Positions 24,824 to 33,590 of a DNA stretch of 64,000 nucleotides are shown here, in pieces. The DNA is from Acidimicrobiales bacterium (lineage in GTDB: Bacteria; Actinomycetota; Acidimicrobiia; Acidimicrobiales; Aldehydirespiratoraceae), in assembly GCA_041394245.1 (NCBI GenBank), contig JAWKIR010000003.1:784562-848561 (forward strand), in the 5' to 3' direction. Numbering within the stretch: the stretch's first letter is position 1; every line of letters begins with the position of its first letter. The notes under the pieces were generated by a model that saw only the letters and a program-made list of their open reading frames with translations, did not search any database and had not been told where the DNA came from. A program made the translations under genes and the position numbers.

Positions 24824-25590
24824 ACCGCGACGAAGCCGATGAGGTTGTGGGTGACCACGGCGTCGTCGGCACCACGATCGACGACCTTGACGACGGCGAT
24901 GTGCTGCCCGATGGGTTCGACGACCGCCTCGAAGGGTCCGACCCGTCCCATGGTCACGTAGCGCACGTCGAAACTGGTGGTCACGAGGTCGTGGCCGGAA
25001 GCGGCTTCGAGGTGGCGCTGGGCCGCCAACTCGGCCAAGAGCGCGGCGACGCCACCCTGCAGGATGCCGGCCGGATTGAGGAGCTCCGGGCGCTTGTCGA
25101 CTTCGAGTCCGCGGACGGTCGCCAGGGGGGCGAGCAGTTCGGCCAGGGGGGCGTCCGGTGGATGCCAGACCGACATGGAGTCCGACGGGAAATTGGGCCG
25201 CGGCGGGTCCTGCGGGCGGCGGGGAAGACGGATGAAGGTCGACACGCCCGTGGCGGTCGCGTCGCCGTGGTCGTCGACCATGGGGAAGTCGATCGAGATC
25301 GTGCGGCCGGCCCGCTGTACCGCCGGAGTTCCGTTGATCCTCTCGGTCGCCACGGGAGTGCGGCGAATGCCGATGTCGACGGTGAAGCTCCAGTCGTCGC
25401 CGGAGGCCATCTCGGCCGCGAAGCCGCCCCCCACGTCGACCAGCATGACGAGTGTCGATCCGAGCGCCATGCCGTGCGAGCAGATCTCGGGAGAGACCTG
25501 CAGCCAGCATTCGACCGAGTCGTCGACATGTCGTAGATGGGAACCCATCTGCGAGGGCAGGGAGCGCGGCTGCATGGGGAGATCGGTCAC
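24820..25590 (-). CDS. Tandem hotdog-fold thioesterase-like protein (PaaI/acyl-CoA thioesterase)
   Basis: 256 residues from GTG 25590; ATG 25575 is an alternative. Two hotdog halves are visible. The first has HGMALGSTLVMLVDVGGGFAAE (about 40-62). The second has NPAGILQGGVAALLAELAAQ (about 170-190), where the PAGxxxGG pattern matches PaaI-type thioesterases. It probably hydrolyses an acyl-CoA. It is divergent from msrA across about 115 bases and overlaps the GH3 stop by four bases. The substrate is unknown. Confidence 0.72.
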   Translation of the reverse strand: MTDLPMQPRSLPSQMGSHLRHVDDSVECWLQVSPEICSHGMALGSTLVMLVDVGGGFAAEMASGDDWSFTVDIGIRRTPVATERINGTPAVQRAGRTISIDFPMVDDHGDATATGVSTFIRLPRRPQDPPRPNFPSDSMSVWHPPDAPLAELLAPLATVRGLEVDKRPELLNPAGILQGGVAALLAELAAQRHLEAASGHDLVTTSFDVRYVTMGRVGPFEAVVEPIGQHIAVVKVVDRGADDAVVTHNLIGFVAV

Positions 25591-25704
25591 CGACGGGAAG
25601 ATAGCGGGCCAGCCGGGGCGGGAACGAATGGGAGGTACGCAGCGTTTCCTGCTGAGATGGCAGGTGCGAGAAGGCACTGTCGCAAGCCCTGAGGAGTGGC
25701 AGCC

Positions 25705-26349
25705 ATGTTGTTCGGACGTGACAAGCAAGAGATGCCCGATCCCGCCGACGCGTTGCCGGGTCGGCCCGATCCGGTGCCTGTGCCCGATGCGCATCTCGTC
25801 CTGGGAACGCCGCTCGTCGGCCCGTACCCGGACGGAATGGAGACCGCCCTGTTCGGTCTCGGGTGCTTCTGGGGGGCAGAGAAGTTCTTCTGGGATCTCG
25901 ACGGGGTCTACACGACGGCGGTCGGCTACGCCGGCGGCTACACCCCGAATCCGCTCTACGAAGAGGTCTGCACGGGTCGGACGGGTCACAACGAGGTCGC
26001 GTTGGTCGTGTTCGACCCCGAGATCGTCTCCTACGAGGCCCTGCTGAAGGTGTTCTGGGAGGTCCACGACCCGACCCAGTTCATGCGCCAGCACAACGAC
26101 ATCGGCACCCAGTACCGCAGCGAGATCTACGTGTTCTCCGAGGAGCAGCGCGATGCGGCCGAGGCGAGCAGGGCCAAGTACCAAGATGCCCTCAGCCGCA
26201 ACGGGTTCGGCGACATCGAGACCACGATCGTCGACGCCCCGACGTTCTATTTCGCCGAGCCCTACCACCAGCAGTATCTCCACCGGAACCCCGGCGGCTA
26301 TTGCAACCACGGCCACTGCCAGGTCCGCTACGACCTCACCGACTCCTAG
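25705..26349 (+). CDS. msrA: Peptide-methionine (S)-S-oxide reductase
   Basis: 214 residues from ATG 25705, with GAGGAG placed correctly upstream; GTG 25696 sits too close to that site. The catalytic motif GLGCFWGAEKFFW is at about residue 52, followed by GYAGGYTPNP, HNEVALVVFDP, HDPTQFMRQHNDIGTQYRS and the C-terminal YHQQYLHRNPGGYCNHGHC with resolving cysteines. The enzyme repairs the S-epimer of oxidised methionine. The 35-residue proline-rich N-terminal extension is longer than in minimal MsrA. A strong terminator follows. Confidence 0.95.
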   Translation: MLFGRDKQEMPDPADALPGRPDPVPVPDAHLVLGTPLVGPYPDGMETALFGLGCFWGAEKFFWDLDGVYTTAVGYAGGYTPNPLYEEVCTGRTGHNEVALVVFDPEIVSYEALLKVFWEVHDPTQFMRQHNDIGTQYRSEIYVFSEEQRDAAEASRAKYQDALSRNGFGDIETTIVDAPTFYFAEPYHQQYLHRNPGGYCNHGHCQVRYDLTDS

Positions 26350-26376
26350 CCGACCCTCCCCCCAACCCCTAAAACG

Positions 26377-26425
26377 AAATCAAGGCGAGTTGACCACCGA
26401 AGATCGGGTCAACTCGCCTTGATTT
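26377..26425. terminator. Bidirectional terminator, 19-bp perfect stem
   Basis: 26377-26395 is exactly complementary to 26407-26425 around an 11-base loop. The outermost bases are A-rich on the left and T-rich on the right, so each strand ends in a short T-run. It lies between the convergent msrA and SDR genes and should terminate both. Confidence 0.88.
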
Positions 26426-26443
26426 GCGGGGGAATGGGGTGGA

Positions 26444-27379
26444 TCAGATGGTCTTGCCGGGGAAGCCGGGACCTTCGTGGTCGGTGCCGTTCATGTTGGC
26501 GTTGAGCCGGGCCGCGCCCATCAGCTTCGCCATGACCGGACCGAGATCGGAGGGGTCGTCGGTCTGGGTCTCGACCGGTCCGAGGTGCCAGCCCTCGGCG
26601 ATGCCGAGCTTGGGTCCGCGGACGTCGAACACGCGACCGGTGACGTTGGCACCCTCGGGGCTCGCCAGCCAGGTGGTGACGACGGAGATCCAGCGAGGCG
26701 ACATGGCCTCCTTCATCTCGTCGGTCAGGTTCTCCTCGCCGCCCATGAGCGGGAGGGTGAGACGCGACACGGCGGTCGGAGCGAGACAGTTGACGGTCAC
26801 GCCGTACTTGACCAGCTCCTGGGCGGCAATGATCGAGAACGCGGCGATACCGGCCTTGGCGGCGCCGTAGTTGGTCTGTCCGACGTTGCCGTAGATGCCG
26901 GAGGGCGACGCGGTGTTGATGATGCGCCCGTAGACCTCTTCGCCCGCCTTGGCCTTGGCCCGCCAGTGGACGGCGGCGTGGTGGGCGGGGCCGAACGTGC
27001 CCTTGAGGTGAACGGCCATGATGGCGTCCCAGTCCTCTTCGGTCATCGAGAAGAGCATGCGGTCGCGCAGGATGCCGGCGTTGTTGACCACGATGTTGAT
27101 GTCGCCGAACGTGTCGATCGCCTGGTCGATCATGGCCTTGGCCTCGTCGAACTTGGCGACGTTGCCCCCGTTGACCACGGCCTTGCCGCCCATGGCCTCG
27201 ATCTCGGCCACGACTTCCTGGGCCGGGGTGGCGTCGCCGCCCTCACCGTGGATGTCGCCGCCGAGGTCGTTGACGACCACGGCGGCGCCGTGCTCGGCCA
27301 TCATGAGGGCGTGTTCGCGGCCGATGCCTCGGCCGGCGCCGGTGATGAGGGCGACCTTGCCCTCGAGAAGCTTGCTCAT
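26444..27379 (-). CDS. SDR family oxidoreductase (MFE-2/hydroxyacyl-CoA dehydrogenase-like)
   Basis: 311 residues. It shows TGAGRGIGREHALMMAEHGA, the NDLGGDIHGEGGD insert typical of peroxisomal multifunctional enzyme type 2 dehydrogenases, the NNAGILRD motif and a YGAAKAGIAAF Tyr-Lys pair. These enzymes oxidise 3-hydroxyacyl-CoA or related steroid and fatty acid intermediates. The C-terminal 40 residues have no hydratase or SCP-2 domain. A palindrome about 55 bases upstream may be its operator. It fits the fatty-acid theme of the nearby thiolase and Hbd genes. Confidence 0.85.
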   Translation of the reverse strand: MSKLLEGKVALITGAGRGIGREHALMMAEHGAAVVVNDLGGDIHGEGGDATPAQEVVAEIEAMGGKAVVNGGNVAKFDEAKAMIDQAIDTFGDINIVVNNAGILRDRMLFSMTEEDWDAIMAVHLKGTFGPAHHAAVHWRAKAKAGEEVYGRIINTASPSGIYGNVGQTNYGAAKAGIAAFSIIAAQELVKYGVTVNCLAPTAVSRLTLPLMGGEENLTDEMKEAMSPRWISVVTTWLASPEGANVTGRVFDVRGPKLGIAEGWHLGPVETQTDDPSDLGPVMAKLMGAARLNANMNGTDHEGPGFPGKTI

Positions 27380-27432
27380 TGGTACCCCTCCGGGGTGGTG
27401 GCTGCCGGGAAAGGGCAGGATCGTGACAAGTG

Positions 27433-27442
27433 AACGATCGTT
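27433..27442. promoter_or_regulatory. Candidate TetR-type operator upstream of the SDR gene
   Basis: AACGATCGTT is a perfect 10-base palindrome, with TGA and AGC flanks, 54-63 bases upstream of the SDR start at 27379. Sites of this type are common operators of TetR regulators of acyl-CoA genes in actinobacteria. The symmetry is short, so chance occurrence is possible. Confidence 0.38.
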
Positions 27443-27481
27443 AGCGTGCCACGGGGAACCGCAAACGGCTACTCCGGTGTG

Positions 27482-28210
27482 TCATCCCGTCGAGGCATCG
27501 GGATCGACCCATCCGTTTGCCACACATCCGTCGAGTCCCTTGGTCTGTTGCATCATCACCGGGGCGATCTCCCCGTCGCCGGGACACTCCTCGTGGGCGG
27601 GGCCGACGATGTAGTGGCCGACCTCGTGATTGACGAGGTACCGACGGTAGGTCTCGAGGTCCGACGGCCAGTCGTCGGTTGCGCCGAACCAGCGGAGCGA
27701 GTTGAACGCGATCCATCCGTTGCGGGCGCACGAGTACCGGCCGTTGGTCTGCAACGGCGCGCACATGCGGTCGACGTCGTCGGGCAGGGCGACGATCATG
27801 GTGAAGTCGCCGCCCTCGTCGAGCAGCTCGAAGCCGGCGCCGCGGCCGACCCAGCTGCGCGCATCGCCCAGTGTCTCGACGACGAACCGGGCGAACTCGT
27901 CACGGTCCACGTCGACGCCCTCGCCCACGTCGACGGAGAAGCGCACCATCGGCGAACCGTCGATCGACAAACTCGGCGGCGTTGCCACGGTCGTGGAGGT
28001 ACTGGTCGTGGAGGTGCTGGTCGTGGAGGTGCTGGTCGTGGACGTACTGGTCGTGGACGTGCTGGTCGATGGCGGCTCCGAGGTCGGCGGTGCCGTGGAT
28101 GCGGTGGTGGCGGGTGGCCGCGTCGTCGCCGGGGCGATCGCGAGGTCGGATGACCCGCACGCGGCGACCACCAGGGCCAGCGCGATCACGAGCGCCCGGG
28201 GTCGGGTCAT
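27482..28210 (-). CDS. DUF3152 secreted zinc-metalloprotease-like lipoprotein
   Basis: 242 residues from ATG 28210, overlapping the upstream gene's stop by four bases. The N-terminus is a lipoprotein signal (LVIALALVVAAC). A Ser/Thr-rich linker (about residues 25-78) with five near-identical pentads follows. The DUF3152 domain then carries the zinc motif VNHEVGHYIVGPAHEECPG (about 200-218). Extracellular actinobacterial proteins of this family are predicted gluzincin-like proteases. It is the last gene of an operon behind a thiolase and an EthD-like gene. Confidence 0.85.
   Translation of the reverse strand: MTRPRALVIALALVVAACGSSDLAIAPATTRPPATTASTAPPTSEPPSTSTSTTSTSTTSTSTTSTSTTSTSTTVATPPSLSIDGSPMVRFSVDVGEGVDVDRDEFARFVVETLGDARSWVGRGAGFELLDEGGDFTMIVALPDDVDRMCAPLQTNGRYSCARNGWIAFNSLRWFGATDDWPSDLETYRRYLVNHEVGHYIVGPAHEECPGDGEIAPVMMQQTKGLDGCVANGWVDPDASTG
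27991..28065. repeat. Five 15-bp tandem repeats coding a Thr/Ser linker
   Basis: Units at 27991, 28006, 28021, 28036 and 28051 (plus-strand tcgtggaggtgctgg and close variants) encode Ser/Thr pentads of the DUF3152 linker on the minus strand. The period is a multiple of three, so copy-number change would alter linker length without breaking the frame. Confidence 0.9.
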
Positions 28211-28845
28211 CCGACCGCGTCGAGGGCCCAGGTGAGTCCGCCCGCGTGGCATTCGTGCTTGCGTCCCTGGGCGATCAAGTTGGGCATGACGGCGGCCGAT
28301 CGCTCGACTGCCTCGTCGACGGATCCGCCGGCGATCTCGTAGATGGTCAGGTGGTTGGCCGAACCCGTCCGGGCGTCGGTCCGGCGCCAGCGCGAGCCGG
28401 CCGCGAAGGCACCGCTCGCCATCATGTCGGGGAGGTGCTGTGTGTCGTACCACTCGTCCCACTCGTCGACGCGGGTCGGATCGATGCAGAGGACCTCGGC
28501 GACGATGAGGCCGGTGACCTCGCCGTCGGATTCGCGGGCGATGCCGTCGCCGGCGCGTGACCACTCGTCGCGTCGGATTTCGGCATGACCGGCGGCCCGG
28601 CCATCGCGGCGCGCATTCGCCGTCGCCTCGTCGAAGTGATCGGTGCGGCCACCGGGTAGGTGGATCACATGACTGTGGCCGGCTCCGGGGCGACCGGCGG
28701 GCCCGGGATCGAGCAGCCGCCAGAGCCCTCCGTCGTGAGCGGTGGCGTGGCCGGTGAGCCAGGTCTCCCAGTTCGTTCGCTCGTCCGCGCGGATGGTCTT
28801 GGCGCTCACGAACGTGACGCGGTCGAGATCGCGGACCGTGCGCAC
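28207..28845 (-). CDS. Uncharacterised protein, dimeric alpha-beta barrel/EthD-like C-terminus
   Basis: 212 residues from GTG 28845, three bases after the thiolase stop. The C-terminal half (about 112-205) has the look of an EthD or dimeric alpha-beta-barrel unit: EVLCIDPTRVDEWDEWYDTQ and HLPDMMASGAF, then a strand-rich NHLTIYEIAG. The N-terminal half repeats a similar pattern more weakly (TFVSAKTIRADERTNWETWL). It may bind or rearrange a small aromatic or polyketide-like ligand. It sits between a thiolase and a DUF3152 lipoprotein gene. Confidence 0.55.
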   Translation of the reverse strand: MRTVRDLDRVTFVSAKTIRADERTNWETWLTGHATAHDGGLWRLLDPGPAGRPGAGHSHVIHLPGGRTDHFDEATANARRDGRAAGHAEIRRDEWSRAGDGIARESDGEVTGLIVAEVLCIDPTRVDEWDEWYDTQHLPDMMASGAFAAGSRWRRTDARTGSANHLTIYEIAGGSVDEAVERSAAVMPNLIAQGRKHECHAGGLTWALDAVG

Positions 28846-28848
28846 GGC

Positions 28849-30030
<1,182 letters not shown>

Positions 30031-30094
30031 GGTGAACTCCTGTCGTTCGGGCGTGGCCGCGAGAGTATCGGTCTGCAAGGTGGTCGCACGAAGA

Positions 30095-30118
30095 ACGCCC
30101 ACCCCGAAGGGTGGGCGT
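30095..30118 (-). terminator. Terminator with UUCG tetraloop
   Basis: A 10-base-pair perfect stem (30095-30104 with 30109-30118) encloses CGAA on the plus strand, which is TTCG on the minus strand. It lies just downstream of the 154-residue gene at 30140-30604. The following T-run (TCTTCG) is short, so efficiency is uncertain. Confidence 0.6.
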
Positions 30119-30139
30119 CGGTCGGTTCCGGGGTGCGAC

Positions 30140-30604
30140 TCAGGCGACGGCGGGAACCCGCAGCAGGAGCTTCATGATGTCGTTGGCGAAGTCGGCGGCT
30201 CGATGGTCCGACGGCAGGTCGAACTGCACGACCGACCAGTCGGCGAACGTGAAGCGGAGCTTGGCGAGAGCGATCCGAGCCGGGATGACGTCGACCTGGT
30301 GCAGCGCGCCGAGCGAATCGGAGCCGCCGACGGCGATGTCGCTGCCCATCCGGCCCTTGTTGCACCAGAGGACCCGGCGATCGGTGACGACCACGAGGTT
30401 CGTGCGATTCGGCATGGCGCCCTCGCCGGTCATCGCTCCCTGGGAGGCCGAGCTGAAGACGGACGGACCGAGCAGGGCGAGGGTCGTCTCATAGGCACGA
30501 TCCTCGACCTTGCCGCCGGCGACCACCGGTCGGAACGCCTCGACCCGTTCCCCCGGTTCGAGGGTGCTGCGCAGTGCTTGTTCGATCTGGTCACGTGTGC
30601 TCAT
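30140..30604 (-). CDS. Uncharacterised small protein, PH-like (YokE-type) fold suspected
   Basis: 154 residues. The middle part (NRTNLVVVTDRRVLWCNKGRMGSD) resembles bacterial pleckstrin-homology-like proteins, where a strand pair ending in TDRRVL is typical. A later VDVIPARIALAKLRFTF segment supports a beta-barrel fold. There is no signal or membrane segment. It is divergent from a membrane protein gene that also contains a PH-like strand pattern. Function is unknown. Confidence 0.5.
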   Translation of the reverse strand: MSTRDQIEQALRSTLEPGERVEAFRPVVAGGKVEDRAYETTLALLGPSVFSSASQGAMTGEGAMPNRTNLVVVTDRRVLWCNKGRMGSDIAVGGSDSLGALHQVDVIPARIALAKLRFTFADWSVVQFDLPSDHRAADFANDIMKLLLRVPAVA

Positions 30605-30764
30605 CGTCGTCTCCGCTCGGCGTACCGGCCCCCGATGGACCTTGGTGGCGATGTTGTCGGCGTGGTGTCGTCGGTACTTCGCGAGATCGGGCCGTTCGGT
30701 CTATCAACTTGGATCAGGAGACCCAGTCGAGTTCGGGCGATCTCGCGTGTGCGACCATGCACGC

Positions 30765-31244
30765 ATGCGCATCAACTGCTGGCACGAGGTCGGCCGCAAG
30801 AACGCGGCGAAGGACGTCGTCCGGGTCCGCAACATCCCGAGTGCGCGGCAAAAGGAGCTGCGGACCGCCATCCGTGCGGCGCGCGACGGGAGCGGCGACG
30901 GGGAGCTGTTCGTGCTCGAGCGTGGCTACTCGAACCGCGGGCGGGCGGTGGCGCGGCTCGCCGTGGGAGTCGGGGTGGTCGTCGCGATGCTGGCTGCGGT
31001 CGCCGCGTTCCTGGCGCCCGACTCCGCGACCGACATCCTCGGCCTCGGGGTGATCCCGGCGGTGATGGTCGCGGGCTTCACGGCCTATTTCTCGTCCACC
31101 TACGACACGGGAGTGCGGATCAGCGCCGACGGCGTGCTGCAGACCGAAGGTTGGGGCGGGATCCGCACGATCGATCTGCGGTCGTTCGCCCGGGTCACCG
31201 TTGCCGAGGACGAGTCGTTCGACGGGATGTGGATCGAGGGCTGA
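30765..31244 (+). CDS. Small membrane protein with C-terminal PH-like strand pattern
   Basis: 159 residues from ATG 30765. The basic cytoplasmic N-terminus is followed by two helices (about residues 65-90 and 95-112: VGVGVVVAMLAAVAAFL; VIPAVMVAGFTAYFSS). A beta-rich tail follows (GVRISADGVLQTEGWGGIRT). This layout is seen in bacterial membrane-anchored PH-domain proteins. It is divergent from the PH-like gene at 30140 and convergent with the MBL hydrolase. No function is assigned. Confidence 0.6.
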   Translation: MRINCWHEVGRKNAAKDVVRVRNIPSARQKELRTAIRAARDGSGDGELFVLERGYSNRGRAVARLAVGVGVVVAMLAAVAAFLAPDSATDILGLGVIPAVMVAGFTAYFSSTYDTGVRISADGVLQTEGWGGIRTIDLRSFARVTVAEDESFDGMWIEG

Positions 31245-31259
31245 GTCGCCGCCCGGTCG

Positions 31260-31868
31260 TCACCAGCCGCGGGCGGCCCACTCGTCGAGTGACGGCGCCT
31301 CGGCACCGATCGTGGTGTCGTTGCCATGCCCAGGGAGCACCAGCGTGTCGGCATCGAACACCCGGAACATCCGATCCTCGATGCTGCGCAGGATGGTTGC
31401 GAAGTCCCCGCCGTCGTAGCCGGTGGCTCCCGGGCCGCCGGGGAACAGCGTGTCGCCGGTGAAGAGCAACGGGGTGCCCTCGACGCTGAACGACATGGAC
31501 CCGGGGGTGTGCCCGGGTGTGTGGTGGGTGTGGATGCGCAACCGACCGATCTCGATCACGGACTCGTCCTCGAGGAGGTAGTCGTAGCTCGGGAGCATCT
31601 CGGCGTCTTCGGCGGTGATTCCCACGCGATAGCCGGCATCGCGGATCGCCGGAACCGCCTGGATGTGATCCCAGTGGCCGTGGGTCTCGAGCACGGTGCG
31701 CACATCGAGGGCCTGGCAGAGCTCGAGGAGGCGCTCGTGCTCGTTCGCCGCGTCGAGCAGTACCGCTTCTCCGGACTCCCGGCAGCGGATGACGAACACG
31801 TTGTTGTCCATCGGCCCGACGACCAGTCGGTGCACCTCGGTGCTGCTGTCGCTCCAGTGAAGAGTCAT
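31260..31868 (-). CDS. MBL-fold hydrolase, glyoxalase II-like
   Basis: 202 residues. Zinc ligands occur in LETHGHWDHIQAVPA (THxHxDH variant THGHWDH, about residues 62-70), HTPGHTPGSMSF (about 118) and FTGDTLFPGG (about 135), with the final LPGHGNDTTIG (about 180). This is the short form of hydroxyacylglutathione-hydrolase-like proteins. In a mycothiol producer the substrate could be an acyl-mycothiol thioester rather than a glutathione one; that is inference. It is upstream of a small zinc-ribbon ORF on the same strand. Confidence 0.85.
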   Translation of the reverse strand: MTLHWSDSSTEVHRLVVGPMDNNVFVIRCRESGEAVLLDAANEHERLLELCQALDVRTVLETHGHWDHIQAVPAIRDAGYRVGITAEDAEMLPSYDYLLEDESVIEIGRLRIHTHHTPGHTPGSMSFSVEGTPLLFTGDTLFPGGPGATGYDGGDFATILRSIEDRMFRVFDADTLVLPGHGNDTTIGAEAPSLDEWAARGW

Positions 31869-31895
31869 GGAACGATCGTAGCGACCCGGATGGTC

Positions 31896-32087
31896 TCAGG
31901 CCGCCGGTTCGTCCTCGACGAAGCGGACCTCGCCGCGGGGCTGGCCGGGGTCGCCGCACACCCAGCACGCGTCGCCTTCGACGCCGCGCCACGCCACGTC
32001 GCAGCGCGGGCAGCGCAATGGGTGCTCGGGCCCGGCGACGGTGCCGTGGGATGCGATCATCTCCTGCACGCGAATCACCCTATGCAC
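31896..32087 (-). CDS. Small zinc-ribbon protein
   Basis: 63 residues from GTG 32087. The start is uncertain; ATG 32060 would give 54. Two CxxC pairs, LRCPRCDVAW and ACWVCGDPG, make a rubredoxin-like zinc ribbon. The tail is acidic. Its stop lies 27 bases before the MBL hydrolase start, so it may belong to the same transcript. It may be a protein-binding or RNA-binding ribbon; no partner is evident. Confidence 0.5.
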   Translation of the reverse strand: MHRVIRVQEMIASHGTVAGPEHPLRCPRCDVAWRGVEGDACWVCGDPGQPRGEVRFVEDEPAA

Positions 32088-32179
32088 CGGGGAAACGCCG
32101 ACGGGGTGATCCCCGTGTCACCGCCGTACCCTTTCCGGGTCCGCCGCGAGTGTCGGCCGGCACGAGGAGAGGAATATCC

Positions 32180-32737
32180 ATGGCCACCCCATGCCCCAAC
32201 GCCGACGGTTCGAGCCCCCAGCAGCGTGAGTTCGCCGAGGCGCCGGAGATGTGCATCGACCCCTCGAAGCGCTACACGGCGACCATGGAGACGAGCCTCG
32301 GGCAGCTGGTCATCGCGCTCGACGCGTCGACGGCTCCGAAGACGGTCAACAACTTCGTGACCCTCGCCCGCTACCACTACTACGACGGCATCATCTTCCA
32401 TCGCATCATCAACGGCTTCATGTGTCAGGGTGGCGACCCGACCGGGACCGGTCGTGGCGGTCCGGGCTATCGCTTCGAGGACGAGCTCCCGGCCCCCGGC
32501 CGCTACGAGATCGGGTCGTTGGCGATGGCCAACGCCGGCCCCGACACCAACGGTAGCCAGTTCTTCATCGTCTCGGGCGCGAGTGGCGTCGGCCTCCCGC
32601 CCCAGTACTCGCTGTTCGGCAAGGTCGTGAAGGGCCTCGAGGTCGTCGACGAGATGCAAAAGGTCGACACCGATCGCAGCGACCGTCCCACCACCGACGT
32701 GGTGATCCAGTCCGTCACCATCGACGAGGCCGACTGA
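32180..32737 (+). CDS. Peptidyl-prolyl cis-trans isomerase, cyclophilin type
   Basis: 185 residues from ATG 32180, preceded by GAGGAGAGGA. The cyclophilin core is clear: NNFVTLARYHYYDGIIFHRI (catalytic Arg), GFMCQGGDPTGTGRGGPGY, SLAMANAGPDTNGSQFFI and YSLFGKVVKGLEVVDEM. There is no signal peptide, so it works in the cytoplasm. The first 30 residues (PCPNADGSSPQQREFAEAP) are an extension that may be disordered. It is followed after one base by the 3-hydroxyacyl-CoA dehydrogenase gene. Confidence 0.95.
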   Translation: MATPCPNADGSSPQQREFAEAPEMCIDPSKRYTATMETSLGQLVIALDASTAPKTVNNFVTLARYHYYDGIIFHRIINGFMCQGGDPTGTGRGGPGYRFEDELPAPGRYEIGSLAMANAGPDTNGSQFFIVSGASGVGLPPQYSLFGKVVKGLEVVDEMQKVDTDRSDRPTTDVVIQSVTIDEAD

Positions 32738-32738
32738 G

Positions 32739-33590
32739 ATGGCGATCGACACGCTCGGCATCGTCGGCGCCGGTGCCATGGGGAGCGGCATCATCGAGGT
32801 CGCGGTCAAGGCCGGCGTGTCGGTCGTCGCTCGCGACATCAGCCCGGAAGCGGTCGATGCCGGCAGGGCCCGGGTCGAGGGGTCGCTGGCCAAGGCGGTC
32901 GATCGCGGCAAGCTCGACGCCGCGGCCCGCGACGATGCCCTGGCGGCGATCACCTGGACCACCGATCTCGGCGATCTCAGCGGCTGCCAGATGGTCATCG
33001 AGGCCGCACCGGAGATCCTCGAACTCAAGCTCGCGATCTTCCGTGAACTCGACGCGGTGCTCCCTGCCGGCGTCGTGATCGCCACCAACACGTCGTCGAT
33101 CCCGATCATCGACATCGCGATGGCCACCGGCCGGCCGGAGTCGGTCTGCGGCATCCACTTCTTCAACCCTGCCCCCGTCATGCAACTCGTCGAGGTGATC
33201 GAGACACAGCGGACTTCCCCCGAGGTGCTCGAAGCGGCATCGACCTTCGCGAGCGACGTGCTCGGCAAGCGGGTCGTCGTCTGCAAGGACCGCGCCGGGT
33301 TCGTGGTCAACGCCCTCCTCGTGCCGTTCCTGTGCCAGGCCATCGCCATGTTCGAGGCCGGTCACGCGTCGGCCGACGACATCGACGAGGCGATGAAGCT
33401 CGGCGCCGGGCACCCGATGGGACCGCTCACACTGTCCGACATGATCGGGCTCGACGTGCTGTTGTCGGCGGCCGAGTCGCTGCACGCCGAGTACCAGGAG
33501 CGCTTCCTCGCGCCGCCCCCGCTGCTCCGTCGGATGGTCAGCGCCGGGCAGCTCGGTCGCAAGACCGGCACCGGCTTCTACGACTACTGA
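32739..33590 (+). CDS. hbd: 3-hydroxybutyryl-CoA dehydrogenase
   Basis: 283 residues. Rossmann motif GIVGAGAMGSGIIEVAVKAG at the N-terminus, catalytic His-containing GIHFFNPAPVMQLVEVI (about residue 135), and the C-terminal domain with GHPMGPLTLSDMIGLD. The enzyme interconverts acetoacetyl-CoA and 3-hydroxybutyryl-CoA with NAD(P). It lies directly behind the cyclophilin gene, and with the thiolase at 28849-30030 could serve butyrate or polyhydroxybutyrate metabolism. Its last seven bases overlap the convergent MFS gene. Confidence 0.94.
   Translation: MAIDTLGIVGAGAMGSGIIEVAVKAGVSVVARDISPEAVDAGRARVEGSLAKAVDRGKLDAAARDDALAAITWTTDLGDLSGCQMVIEAAPEILELKLAIFRELDAVLPAGVVIATNTSSIPIIDIAMATGRPESVCGIHFFNPAPVMQLVEVIETQRTSPEVLEAASTFASDVLGKRVVVCKDRAGFVVNALLVPFLCQAIAMFEAGHASADDIDEAMKLGAGHPMGPLTLSDMIGLDVLLSAAESLHAEYQERFLAPPPLLRRMVSAGQLGRKTGTGFYDY

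Noticed and set aside
31872..31879. ACGATCGT palindrome next to the MBL hydrolase start
   Set aside because: It lies only about four bases from the start codon and is short; such GATC-centred palindromes recur by chance here.
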